40,001 bases of DNA from Hassallia byssoidea VB512170 (GCF_000817785.2 NZ_JTCM02000059.1:1-40001), one strand, 5' to 3'. Shown: positions 7,894 to 16,262, numbered from the stretch's first letter. Program-made: numbers and translations. The notes: generated by a model not told the origin, from the letters alone.

Positions 7894-9240
7894 ATGCCAT
7901 ATAAAACAATCCGTTTCTGCTCTTTAAAATTAAAATCTGACTTGCCAAAGCAAGAGTTTTATGTAATGAAGTTTCCCGAAGAAGCAAAGGATGTCATTAG
8001 AAGGCTTGCAGCTAAACAAAATGGGACATCATTTGATAAAACGAGTCTTCCAGTCAAGTCACTTTACAAAGGGTTAAGACTTGCCCCTGGTTTAATTCAC
8101 ATTGGTAAAATATCGCCAAAGAGAGATAACGATGAAGAAACTAATAAAGAGAAAGAGGAATTTTGGTTATATAGTCCTCAGCAACTAGACACAAAAAAAT
8201 TGTCGGCAATTTTAGCTTATTGGATAGAAACAGAATTTCCAGATAAACCTAGTAAACGAGGGCAGGTTATCAGTGCTGAAGAAAAAGAATTAGCCACTAG
8301 TTATTTGTCTGAGGAGAAATTGATTTGGGAGAAGAAAGAGGTATCTTATACAAGTAAGTTTCCTCCTCATCCCAATAAAACTCCTAATTTATCTAACAGT
8401 GATTATGTTTGGTTGCCTCACATCATAGCTGCAAAACTAAGTCAACCAAAGCTAAAGTTTGAAGTTGATGGACAACAACTCCAATTCTACCGTTCTGTTC
8501 CATCTAACGGAAAAGGAGCAGAGTTAATTTCTTGGCAGCCATTAAATTACACAGAAAACGGACAAACTTACTATTATTCAATAGTTCTAACACTGAGTAT
8601 CATCTTGGAGCCTGGTTTGCCTTATCCCCGATTTGATATTACACCAAGTATTAGACGCTGGCTAAGTATCAACGATTGTAAATTATCAAATAATCACGGC
8701 AGTAACGCCTACATCCGTGCCAAACTGAATTGGGGTAAAGGACTAAATCCTGATGATTTGACCGAATATTTTATTAATTGCCGAATGGTTTTAAAAAAAG
8801 GTCTAGCCAACTGGGATGAAAATTTAGGCGAACTATTAGCAAAATTAGATATTATTTCAAATAATCCGCAGGAAATTTTAGCTAATCCATCGTCAGCATT
8901 CAACGATAAACCTAATATTGGGATTACCTATAAAGAAGGCATGAAACCTAAGCATAAAGTGGCGAAAGGAGTGCCTACAGTCAATACTGATCAACTTTTG
9001 AAGCAAATAGATAATGTATTAACAGAATATTTTGAACCCATATATTGTCAACGTCAGAATTCTAAAACAAGCAAGCAACCGAGTCAGTTCTTTGACTTGA
9101 AAAAGCCGGAAAATAATTTTGATGAGCCTCTGTACAAGAAAAAAGCAGAAACAGAAAAAACATTTGAAGTAACTAAAAAGAATGAATTTAAAAAAAAAAA
9201 AAAAAAATTAAAAACTGTCTCAAGAAAAAAACTGAGTTAG
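7894..9240 (+). CDS. pPIWI-RE protein, N-terminal half (frame ends after A18 tract)
   Basis: Starts at ATG 7894 (MPYKTIRFCSLKL), 16 bases after the helicase stop; a TTG at 7882 would add four residues and is less likely. The half is 448 residues long and corresponds to the N-terminal module of pPIWI-RE proteins (KGLRLAPGLIHIG, FDITPSIRRWLS, GSNAYIRAKLNWG). Near its end the protein becomes lysine-rich and runs into AAA codons of an 18-A tract at 9190-9207, then reads 11 further codons and stops at 9238-9240. The next ORF continues the same protein in another frame: 7894-10799 is one base short of a multiple of three, so one extra A (or two fewer) restores a single protein of about 969 residues, a normal size for the family. 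Confidence 0.72.
   Translation: MPYKTIRFCSLKLKSDLPKQEFYVMKFPEEAKDVIRRLAAKQNGTSFDKTSLPVKSLYKGLRLAPGLIHIGKISPKRDNDEETNKEKEEFWLYSPQQLDTKKLSAILAYWIETEFPDKPSKRGQVISAEEKELATSYLSEEKLIWEKKEVSYTSKFPPHPNKTPNLSNSDYVWLPHIIAAKLSQPKLKFEVDGQQLQFYRSVPSNGKGAELISWQPLNYTENGQTYYYSIVLTLSIILEPGLPYPRFDITPSIRRWLSINDCKLSNNHGSNAYIRAKLNWGKGLNPDDLTEYFINCRMVLKKGLANWDENLGELLAKLDIISNNPQEILANPSSAFNDKPNIGITYKEGMKPKHKVAKGVPTVNTDQLLKQIDNVLTEYFEPIYCQRQNSKTSKQPSQFFDLKKPENNFDEPLYKKKAETEKTFEVTKKNEFKKKKKKLKTVSRKKLS
9190..9207 (+). repeat. Homopolymer A18 at the frame switch of the PIWI-RE gene
   Basis: Eighteen consecutive A follow gaattt. It is by far the longest homopolymer I see in the window, and the two halves of the PIWI-RE frame meet exactly here. 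It is a strong slippage site for RNA polymerase, for replication, and also for sequencing chemistry. Confidence 0.95.
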
Positions 9241-9272
9241 AATCAGATTATCAGAAGCGCAGAGAAGAACTT

Positions 9273-10799
9273 GTGAGAAAACAAGAGATCGAGCGTCTTA
9301 ACTGGAAACCAAAATTAGAAGAAACAGAAGAAGATTTCCAATTACGATTAAAGCAGTTTAATGATAACCTTAGTACAGCACAAGCAAAATTGCGGAGTGC
9401 TATTCGTTCATCCATAGGTGAACAATTGACAATTTGGATTTGGCACATTAAATCAGAAAATCTAGAGAAACGTCTCAAAGCTATAAAGTATTGCCTGGGT
9501 TTGCCAAAAGCAGAACCAGGAAGTCATTCTTTTCCAGAAGGTTTAACAGTAAATATCTGCGTCAGTGAAGTTGCTTCCTTGGCACAACGTTTAGATTTAT
9601 CTCCAGAAAGTAAACCTAACAGCAAAGAGCGAGAGAAGGCTATCAACAAGCGCAAAAGTGAAGTAGCTAACCTTGTTGAATCACCCAAATCTGAATTACT
9701 AGGAAAAGTGGGAATTTGGTTTGAACTTTACGATAAAAAACATTGGAAATTTGTACAAAAAGATAAAGAAGGAGAACAAAAAAAATATTGGCTAGCACCT
9801 TGGGGAGACCCTAAACGTGCTATTCGTATGGGTTTTTCTGACGAGGGATTTGTCAGCAAATTTATTACCCCAGAGCGAAAAAGTTATTATCAAAAAGCAA
9901 TATGTAGCTTTGTTGATCTGTTGCGTTCTCTAGGGGTGCGCTTAGAGCCATCTAAGATACAACTTTCCAATGTAGATAAAGATACTCCTATTAATGAAGT
10001 GGGGCTACGGCTGATAAATCGTACTTCTCAAACTGGGGAAAATGGAAAACCACAGTTAATTCCTGTGATGGTCAAAATGTGTTCTTTGACTAACGAAACA
10101 AGCGCTATTTTCCCAGGTATCACAGAATGGATACCCTATGATGAAGCATTGACACGCATAAACAATGATGGAGATGGGTCTATAAATAATGATGATAATG
10201 GTAAAGCTAGAATCCGCACATTTATTGAGTATGTTCTAAAGACACCAGAGCTTCGGGGAAAGCCAACAATACTTTACTGTGAAGCAGAGAATATCCGTCA
10301 AGTCTGGACATGGCTACAAGATACACAAATTGACTCTCGTGGATTATCTTTTGCAGAACGAAAAAATCAGGTTTTCGATGCCATGCCCGAATTACGTGTT
10401 ATCCGAATACGTTCTGGTAATGAAACAGCAGAATGGTATGGAATAGATGGGGAGAAATTATCTGGATTTACTACTGGTATATTTAAAAATTCAGATAACG
10501 ATCGCGTATTTTTTAGTATTGGGGAGAAGCCTGCAACAATGAAGGTTCCCAAAGATTTCTCTAGAATTGATAAACCTGGAAAAGTTTGGCATCATCCTTC
10601 TATTATGGAGATTACAATAGGTTACAGGCAAAAAGATGACGACCCCTTAGAATTAGCTGCGATCGCCCACCAATCTCGAAAGGGAGTTTTGCAATATGAA
10701 GACTTTTTACAAGTACCTAGAGTCCTGCATTACGCTAAACAAATGGGTGATTATGTCCTCATGCTAGATGATGATGATGATGAGCAATCTGATAACTGA
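9273..10799 (+). CDS. pPIWI-RE protein, C-terminal half with the PIWI/RNase H-like domain
   Basis: The frame is open from 9192, inside the A tract; GTG 9273 is the first ordinary start but has no good ribosome site, so it is probably the continuation of the preceding half. The part before GTG (TELESDYQKRREEL) and after it is a charged, helical, coiled-coil-like stretch. Further on, DPKRAIRMGFSDEGFVSKFITP and the region up to the end (VGLRLINRT, TILYCEAENIRQVWTWLQD, LRVIRIRSGNETAEW, PSIMEITIGY) agree with my recollection of pPIWI-RE proteins: the MID-like and RNase H-like domains with conserved Arg and Glu. I cannot verify a complete DDx catalytic set by eye; several members are thought to be inactive as slicers. 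It ends in an acidic DDDDDE tail from a GAT repeat. Confidence 0.72.
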   Translation: MRKQEIERLNWKPKLEETEEDFQLRLKQFNDNLSTAQAKLRSAIRSSIGEQLTIWIWHIKSENLEKRLKAIKYCLGLPKAEPGSHSFPEGLTVNICVSEVASLAQRLDLSPESKPNSKEREKAINKRKSEVANLVESPKSELLGKVGIWFELYDKKHWKFVQKDKEGEQKKYWLAPWGDPKRAIRMGFSDEGFVSKFITPERKSYYQKAICSFVDLLRSLGVRLEPSKIQLSNVDKDTPINEVGLRLINRTSQTGENGKPQLIPVMVKMCSLTNETSAIFPGITEWIPYDEALTRINNDGDGSINNDDNGKARIRTFIEYVLKTPELRGKPTILYCEAENIRQVWTWLQDTQIDSRGLSFAERKNQVFDAMPELRVIRIRSGNETAEWYGIDGEKLSGFTTGIFKNSDNDRVFFSIGEKPATMKVPKDFSRIDKPGKVWHHPSIMEITIGYRQKDDDPLELAAIAHQSRKGVLQYEDFLQVPRVLHYAKQMGDYVLMLDDDDDEQSDN

Positions 10800-10899
10800 T
10801 GTAACTTCTTGCGAACAAGCTCCTTCTCGCAACGAGTGAGTAACTACACGGGATGCAGAGCATCCTGGTAGTCATTCCCAACACGACTGCTGTCAGGAA

Positions 10900-12024
10900 C
10901 TACTGAATAACTCCTAGTACAAACTCACCTTCATTCACAGCTCGATTGCTAGAAGTATCATAAACCAATCCATCTTGTTCGCAGTAGACATCAATTACAA
11001 CAGGTAACTTACCCTCTTTATTAAAACTAAGAATTTGATAAAGTCGTTCTCCAGCTTTAACTTCGCTACCCAATTCTACCCTTGATTGAATCATTCCCCC
11101 GGAGGAAGCATAATACTTTATCACATTACTTCTAGCTCGAAAACACATTTTTTGAGAAATGCTTTCATCCACAGTTAAATCAAGCAAAACACCTTTTTTA
11201 ATTAAATAATTTTTCACACCCCGCACACCTTTAGCAACTGAATCAGGAATCATTTGCATTCCCGTACCCAGTTCAAGCGTCCAAGCTTCCACATCAAACT
11301 GAATTTCTCTCCCAAGTTGTTGAAAACAATCTTCCAGCGCTAACCAAGGTTTGATAAACGCTTCATCAAAAGCATCACCATCATATTTATCAAGTATAAA
11401 TCCGTGTTCGAGTAAAAAGTATTTAGCGCTTTCTTCGCGATTTCGGAAATAATAAAGATAATTTATGCCTTGATTTGAAGCACTGTGTAAATCAATCAAG
11501 TAATCTGCATCTAAACTGAGAGATTGTAGTTGATAGCGAAACCGCTCAGTATAAGGCACGCTACTAGGAGAATTAATTTTCTCTAAAAGTTCTCCAAACT
11601 TATCCTTGATTCTGCTGAGATAATTCTCTCTGACAACCTCAATATCAAGATTAAGTTGAGATTTAGCAAAAGCTAGTAAATCATCAGCTTCCTTTTCATA
11701 ATCCCAAAAAATGCGGTTCCAATCCTTCGCTTCATAAACGCAATATCTACCAGAAGAAAAAACATGCGATCGCTCATTAGTTCCCATCGGATTACAAACC
11801 GGAACCAGCCAAACTTCCCCAATTAAATCCGTATCATTTATCGTCTGTAAAAACTCAATAAGCTGATAAATCACAGCATTACCAGCAATTTCCGCACCAT
11901 GCAGATTAGATTGAATGTATACCTTCTTACCAACATTAGCACCAACAAACTTGTAAACTTGCAGCGATAAAACATCACCACTAGCCATTTGACGCAACTT
12001 AATCGTCACAATCTCTGGAATCAT
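10900..12024 (-). CDS. Succinylglutamate desuccinylase/aspartoacylase family peptidase
   Basis: A zinc-dependent carboxypeptidase-like hydrolase of the M14/AspA group. Near the N-terminus it has SNLHGAEIAGN (His and Glu zinc ligands), and later LIDLHSAS with the third His; a C-terminal beta-rich part follows (VELGSEVKAGERLYQI). I place the start at ATG 12024 (MIPEIVTIK), 374 residues. A longer frame to 12102 would add 26 residues read from a gcgcctttgcg repeat and would overlap the phosphatase gene, so it is unlikely. The substrate is unknown; members deacylate N-acyl amino acids. It follows the histidine phosphatase gene by 46 bp on the same strand, so the two may be co-transcribed. Its 3' end abuts the PIWI-RE island and is duplicated on the other side at 3158-3200. 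Confidence 0.85.
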   Translation of the reverse strand: MIPEIVTIKLRQMASGDVLSLQVYKFVGANVGKKVYIQSNLHGAEIAGNAVIYQLIEFLQTINDTDLIGEVWLVPVCNPMGTNERSHVFSSGRYCVYEAKDWNRIFWDYEKEADDLLAFAKSQLNLDIEVVRENYLSRIKDKFGELLEKINSPSSVPYTERFRYQLQSLSLDADYLIDLHSASNQGINYLYYFRNREESAKYFLLEHGFILDKYDGDAFDEAFIKPWLALEDCFQQLGREIQFDVEAWTLELGTGMQMIPDSVAKGVRGVKNYLIKKGVLLDLTVDESISQKMCFRARSNVIKYYASSGGMIQSRVELGSEVKAGERLYQILSFNKEGKLPVVIDVYCEQDGLVYDTSSNRAVNEGEFVLGVIQ

Positions 12025-12070
12025 CCTATATACTCTTTGCGCCTTTGCGCCTTTGCGTGAGATTATTTTC

Positions 12071-12709
12071 TTAAGTCCCCGGTAAATTCCGCAACCGCTC
12101 ATCTTGATGAGTACGGTCTGCTAACACTTTTAACAGAGGACCATGTGAAGTAAATTCTACAACACTAACCGACCCAACCGGACATCCCAAACGAAAACGA
12201 AAGCGTCCGACATCAATTCCCAACAGACTGCACAGCATAATTCTGATAGTTGCCTTGTGGGAAACAATTAACACATTGCCATCGCGATAAAGCTGCTTAA
12301 TTTCTTCAATAACCTGAGTAGATCGAGAAGCGATCGCAACAGCCATTTCCCCACCAGTCGGTGCATACCACGCCGGATCTGCTAACCAGCGGATATAATC
12401 ATCGTGAAATTCTTTACTTACCGCTTCGGGTGTGCTTCCTTCCCACTTACCGTAGTGAATTTCCTTTAAACCATCCCGCAGTTGTGGTTGCATTTCAATA
12501 GCTTCACACAAAGGTCTTGCAGTTGCCAAAGTGCGGTGCATCGGACTGCAAAAAATTGCCTCCCAAGGAGTAGAACTGTATGAAGAAGCAAAAGATGAAG
12601 CCATTTCCATACCATCTGGTGTCAGTTCTGGATCTAGGGAACCGCAAAAAGCATTATTGCGACTCCATTCAGTTTGTCCGTGACGCAAAAAATAAAGAGT
12701 TAAAGTCAT
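12071..12709 (-). CDS. Histidine phosphatase family protein (phosphoglycerate mutase-like)
   Basis: 212 residues. The catalytic loop LRHGQTEWSRNN near residues 8-19 carries the phosphohistidine, FCSPMHRTLATARPL provides the Arg/phosphate pocket, KEIHYGKWEGSTPE holds the acid-base Glu, and LIVSHKATIRIML carries the second catalytic His. This is the branch-1 histidine phosphatase fold; whether it acts on phosphoglycerate, sugar phosphates or a cofactor precursor cannot be told. The start ATG at 12709 sits directly beside a ggatttt tandem repeat that fills its upstream region, and no ribosome site is visible. The final residues (HQDERLRNLPGT) end 46 bp before the peptidase gene. Confidence 0.88.
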   Translation of the reverse strand: MTLTLYFLRHGQTEWSRNNAFCGSLDPELTPDGMEMASSFASSYSSTPWEAIFCSPMHRTLATARPLCEAIEMQPQLRDGLKEIHYGKWEGSTPEAVSKEFHDDYIRWLADPAWYAPTGGEMAVAIASRSTQVIEEIKQLYRDGNVLIVSHKATIRIMLCSLLGIDVGRFRFRLGCPVGSVSVVEFTSHGPLLKVLADRTHQDERLRNLPGT

Positions 12710-12710
12710 G

Positions 12711-12746
12711 GGATTTTGGATTTTGGATTTTAGATTTTGGATTTTG
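12711..12746. repeat. Heptameric tandem repeat (ggatttt)n
   Basis: Five imperfect units of ggatttt/agatttt lie directly before the start of the histidine phosphatase gene. The rest of the 200-bp spacer up to 12907 contains a HIP1 site and nothing else I recognise. Confidence 0.85.
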
Positions 12747-12907
12747 CGGAAAGTCTGAGGGTCGGTTTCCTCGGCTCAAAACGCATCCTCGACGGATTTT
12801 AGATTGTTATGCAGGGCGGATATCCATAACTATAGTCAGAACCAGAATACAAGCGATCGCTAATATATTGAAAAAAGTGCCAGTAATAGATTCACTTATC
12901 CTCACAA

Positions 12908-14284
12908 ATGGTTACAACAGCAGTCAATCCCTATCTTGATGGAAACTTTGCACCAGTACACAAAGAAATCACCAGCGACACGTTGAAAGTCATCGGTGAA
13001 CTACCTCCCGACTTATCCGGGATGTTCGTGCGAAATGGTCCCAACCCGCAATGGACACCCATCGGACAGTATCACTGGTTTGATGGGGATGGAATGTTGC
13101 ATGGTGTGCGAATTAGCAACGGTAAAGCCACTTATCGCAATCGCTACGTGCAAACAAAAGGATGGAAAATTGAGCATGAAGCAGGTATTGCTCTTTGGAG
13201 TGGAATCCTGGAACCGTCAAAAGATAATCCCCACGGTTATTACAAAAATACTGCCAATACTGCTTTAATTTGGCACGCTGGTCAATTCTTAGCGCTGTGG
13301 GAAGGTGGTGCGCCTCACCTCATCAAAGTTCCCAATTTAGATACAATTGGTGAATATACTTATAATGGTAAGCTAAAATCTGCTTTTACCGCACATCCGA
13401 AAGTAGACCCGGTAACGGGTGAGATGATGTTTTTTGGCTACTCGTTCGCACCACCATATCTGCAATATAGTGTAGTTTCTTCTAGTGGTGAATTATTGCG
13501 GACAGTACCGATTGATTTGCCGATGGGAGTGATGATGCATGATTTCGCCATCACGGAAAATTATACAATTTTTATGGATTTGCCCTTGACATTTAGCCCG
13601 CAACGGGCACAGAGGGGAGAACCGGGGATGATGTTTGAGCGCGATCGCCCCAGTCGTTTTGGTATTGTCCCCCGTCACGGCGACAACAGTAATATCCGCT
13701 GGTTTGAAAGTCCCGCTTGCTACGTCTTTCACACCCTCAACGCTTACGAAGAAGGCGACGAAGTAGTGCTTATCGCCTGTCGCATGAATTCTACTACTAT
13801 CTTTGCTTCACCACAAGACACACACGCCGATCCTCAAGCTAATATTACCCGTTTGCATCAATGGCGATTTAACCTCAGCACAGGTGCGGTGCGCGAGGAA
13901 ATGTTAGATGATGTACCTACAGAATTCCCCCGTGTAAATGAAAATTTCTTGGGAAGACAAACCCGATACGGCTACGCTCTTAAAATGGAAGAGGGTTTGA
14001 TTAAATACGACTTAAGCAATGGCAAATCTCAAACTCACAACTTTGGAAAAGGACGCTATGGTGGTGAAGCAGTGTTTGCACCCTCCCCTAATCCGACATC
14101 AGAAGATGAAGGCTGGCTGATAACTTTTGTTCACGATACAACTGAAGATACATCAGAACTCGTGGTAGTCAATGCCCAAGATGTAAATGCCGAACCTGTA
14201 GCGCGAGTGTTAATTCCGCAACGTGTACCCCACGGCTTTCACGGTGCATGGGTTTCTGAAGAACAGTTGAGTATTTCTATGTAA
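12908..14284 (+). CDS. Carotenoid oxygenase (RPE65/apocarotenoid cleavage family)
   Basis: A non-haem iron dioxygenase that cleaves carotenoids or apocarotenoids. The 458-residue protein starts ELPPDLSGMFVRNGPNPQW, typical of the family, and has the four histidines that bind the ferrous iron at positions I count as H163 (TAHPKVD), H211 (MMHDFAIT), H275 (VFHTLNAYE) and H445 (HGFHGAW). Conserved glutamates such as those around NAYEEGDEVV support them. The product class (retinal-forming or other) cannot be derived. It ends soon after the last His block, as in other members. It has its own upstream region of about 200 bp and a repeat-rich downstream spacer. Confidence 0.93.
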   Translation: MVTTAVNPYLDGNFAPVHKEITSDTLKVIGELPPDLSGMFVRNGPNPQWTPIGQYHWFDGDGMLHGVRISNGKATYRNRYVQTKGWKIEHEAGIALWSGILEPSKDNPHGYYKNTANTALIWHAGQFLALWEGGAPHLIKVPNLDTIGEYTYNGKLKSAFTAHPKVDPVTGEMMFFGYSFAPPYLQYSVVSSSGELLRTVPIDLPMGVMMHDFAITENYTIFMDLPLTFSPQRAQRGEPGMMFERDRPSRFGIVPRHGDNSNIRWFESPACYVFHTLNAYEEGDEVVLIACRMNSTTIFASPQDTHADPQANITRLHQWRFNLSTGAVREEMLDDVPTEFPRVNENFLGRQTRYGYALKMEEGLIKYDLSNGKSQTHNFGKGRYGGEAVFAPSPNPTSEDEGWLITFVHDTTEDTSELVVVNAQDVNAEPVARVLIPQRVPHGFHGAWVSEEQLSISM

Positions 14285-14409
14285 ATAAACATCACAATCT
14301 CGTGCAATCTCGTTCCCACGCAGAGCATGGGAACGAATATCCAGGAGGCAGAGCCTCCACTAACCGGATTACAAGGCAGCAGCCCAGTAACGAGAAAGTA
14401 GAGATGTTT
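14285..14409. repeat. Spacer with ctcgttcccacgcagagcatggg-type dispersed repeat
   Basis: The gttcccacgc ... gcatgggaacg inverted repeat and the neighbouring ggaggcagagcctcc hairpin are dispersed palindromic elements. They may end transcription of the convergent genes on either side. Confidence 0.65.
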
Positions 14410-14826
14410 CTAGGAAGAATTTGTTAATTGAATCAACTGTTCAGGTGTAAGAATTCGCAAAGTTGTAACCGGAAAATCTTGAGGATTGCGAGTAACAATT
14501 GCATCTAATTGATTAACTAGCGCAGTGCTGTATTGAATTGCATCTTCAAAATCTCGAAAGTTAGCAGTTAATGCCATTCTAATTACTGCTTCATTAACAG
14601 TAGCAACTTGGCAATATGTGACCAACCAGTTCAAAAAATCTGTTGTCCATTCTCGACCTCGTGATTTGCGGATAATGTAATAAAGGTCACTGAAGGTTGA
14701 GGCTGAGATATAACCTTCAATTTGACCTTGCTCAACCAGTAATAATACTTGTTGACTTGCCTCAAAATGAGGCTGACGTTCAAGGGCTACGTCTACGATA
14801 ACGTTGGTATCTAGAAGTACTATCAC
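14410..14826 (-). CDS. PIN-domain ribonuclease toxin (VapC-like)
   Basis: Predicted Mg-dependent endoribonuclease. From GTG 14826 the protein has 138 residues and starts MIVLLDTNVIVDV, placing the first catalytic Asp at residue 6; further acidic residues follow in NFRDFEDAIQYSTAL and LDAIVTRNPQDF, as expected for the PIN fold. A longer frame from 14856 exists, but the GTG overlaps the stop of the upstream antitoxin gene as GTGA, which is the normal arrangement for such pairs, so I choose the shorter form. No obvious defect is visible; RNA target unknown. Confidence 0.85.
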   Translation of the reverse strand: MIVLLDTNVIVDVALERQPHFEASQQVLLLVEQGQIEGYISASTFSDLYYIIRKSRGREWTTDFLNWLVTYCQVATVNEAVIRMALTANFRDFEDAIQYSTALVNQLDAIVTRNPQDFPVTTLRILTPEQLIQLTNSS

Positions 14827-15104
14827 AAATCGTATTTTTCCTTCAATCCTTCCCATCTCGCCTGTTCCGGGTCAAAGTCAGGCGGAACGGGAGGAGCATT
14901 TTCTAGTAACTCCCTAAGTGATTTTACCTTAGATTTTCTCTTTGGTTTCTCTTGTTGTGTCTCGGTTTCGGGATTTGTGGAACTCGCACTCTCAACTGTC
15001 TGCAAAACAATCACTTCCACATCTCCAGGTGGCATTTTAACTGGTTCGGTAATTACTAAATTACCTGCGTCGTCAATTTTTGCTTTGAGTTTGTAAGCTT
15101 GCAT
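14823..15104 (-). CDS. Antitoxin partner of the PIN-domain toxin
   Basis: 93 residues. The N-terminal half (MQAYKLKAKIDDAGNLVITE) has the short beta pattern of a swapped-hairpin or related DNA-binding domain, the middle is a Lys/Glu-rich linker, and the C-terminus (DFDPEQARWEGLKEKYDL) is a helical tail of the sort that wraps around PIN toxins. Assignment rests on position: it directly precedes the toxin with a four-base GTGA overlap. Such antitoxins usually repress their own promoter, which would lie in 15105-15200; no operator is evident. The exact antitoxin family is not certain. Confidence 0.75.
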   Translation of the reverse strand: MQAYKLKAKIDDAGNLVITEPVKMPPGDVEVIVLQTVESASSTNPETETQQEKPKRKSKVKSLRELLENAPPVPPDFDPEQARWEGLKEKYDL

Positions 15105-15315
15105 ATTCTTGCTCCTTATTTATTTCTAGGATAAAGCTGGGTAGACTCATAGTGCGATCGTATTTCTAAGTTTTGGTTGTGGGAGATGCGATCGCATGGG
15201 CGGTTAAGCTGTAGTAAAGGCGATTACAAAATTTTGATGTTAATTTGTCTAGCTAACTTGGGAATAATTATATTTAAGTACACTCGATAAGTCAAAGAAA
15301 TAACGGAATATTTCT

Positions 15316-15939
15316 ATGAATGCTAATTGTCCTCATTGTCAACAAATTGATAGGATACAAAAAATTAGTGCTATACACTCTTTAGGAATTTCTCATGTGC
15401 AAGCCTCTGGAAACATTGATTTTTTTAATAGCTTTAATATAAATAGTTCAAGTCAAACCGCTCTTAGTATACTTTTTACACCTCCACCTAAACCACCACG
15501 ACCACGATTTTCAATTTCATTTGATATCAAAAAAATTAGTTTAGTATCAGGATGTTCTTTTATTGCTGTAATGTTAGTTTTATTGGTAATCCCAAGAAAT
15601 ATACTACCTGAATTTATCGTTAACCTATTAGTATGGGTTTTATTTTTAACGGTAATTTTATTTGTTGCATCTATAACTGTTATCATGCTGAGATTATTTC
15701 CAATAGTGGATAATACTATATTTAGTTATAGTGGAAATACTCATGAAGAACACTTAAAAAGTTGGCAGCAAGCTTGTAATATTTGGAATAAATTATATTA
15801 TTGTCATAGATGTAATATAGTTTACGATCCTGCTAGTCCAACAGAAATAGCTTCTCCAGAAAAATTCCGTATGTTTTTTAGCAAATATATTACTGAGAAG
15901 CGGATTAAAAATTGGTTAGGCGCTTTGCTTAACTTGTAG
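15316..15939 (+). CDS. Membrane protein with split zinc-ribbon cysteines, unknown function
   Basis: 207 residues, not recognised as a named family. The N-terminus has NCPHC (C5, C8) and the C-terminal half CHRC near 165, so two CxxC pairs could form one zinc ribbon across the chain. Between them are a proline-rich stretch (PPPKPPRPR) and two hydrophobic helices at about residues 75-95 and 100-125, predicting a two-pass inner-membrane protein with both ends on the same side. Codon use is AT-rich compared with the neighbours on the left. The gene stands alone between the toxin-antitoxin pair and the second island. Real gene likely, function open. Confidence 0.6.
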   Translation: MNANCPHCQQIDRIQKISAIHSLGISHVQASGNIDFFNSFNINSSSQTALSILFTPPPKPPRPRFSISFDIKKISLVSGCSFIAVMLVLLVIPRNILPEFIVNLLVWVLFLTVILFVASITVIMLRLFPIVDNTIFSYSGNTHEEHLKSWQQACNIWNKLYYCHRCNIVYDPASPTEIASPEKFRMFFSKYITEKRIKNWLGALLNL

Positions 15940-16146
15940 CATCCTTGAAATGCGAAGATAACCAACGTTGTGATTTAAAGAAAATGGGCGATCGCACTCG
16001 CAACACACCCAAAACACATCCAAAAAAACTTAAAACCTCCTCCAGTCCTCTTTCAGAGGACTTTCGCTATTAGCCTGGGGTTACAAACCCCAGGCAGATG
16101 AGGTTGCAGACACGACGACATATTTAACTCTTGACGTGGTGGAATT
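15940..16146. repeat. Spacer with paired hairpin repeats
   Basis: Contains two adjacent dispersed hairpins: agtcctctttcagaggact around 16043-16061 and cctggggttacaaaccccagg near 16075-16095. Both are typical of multicopy cyanobacterial intergenic repeats. No gene is seen. Confidence 0.65.
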
Positions 16147-16201
16147 CTAGGTGCTAAAACACTCCGCTACTGCGCGATCGCAAATAATCCCCGTCGCAGA
16201 C
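16147..16201 (-). pseudogene. Degenerate copy of the 3' end of metH
   Basis: Read on the minus strand the segment encodes TGIICDRAVAECFST followed by TAG; intact MetH ends [15 protein letters not shown] followed by TAG. Aligning 16148-16201 with 25721-25774 I count 43 matches in 54 positions with no gap. Homology stops about there; only a short acagattaat match beyond it recalls metH further in. The second island lies between this copy and the intact metH end, in direct orientation. Confidence 0.8.
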
Positions 16202-16262
16202 AGATTAATGCGCTTAACTGAAATAACCTAAACTTAGATATGAACTACTAGGAGTGGAGAAG

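Noticed and set aside
12025-12102. Longer N-terminus for the aspartoacylase-type protein
   Set aside because: The extra 26 residues come from a gcgcctttgcg repeat and would overlap the phosphatase gene; ATG 12024 fits the family start.
10900-12709. tRNA or tmRNA gene as attachment site for the islands
   Set aside because: No tRNA-like cloverleaf or T-arm sequence was seen near either island end; the duplicated ends are protein-coding.
12580-12939. Plus-strand ORF over the start of the histidine phosphatase gene
   Set aside because: It runs antisense through that gene and through ggatttt repeats; its product has no recognisable features.
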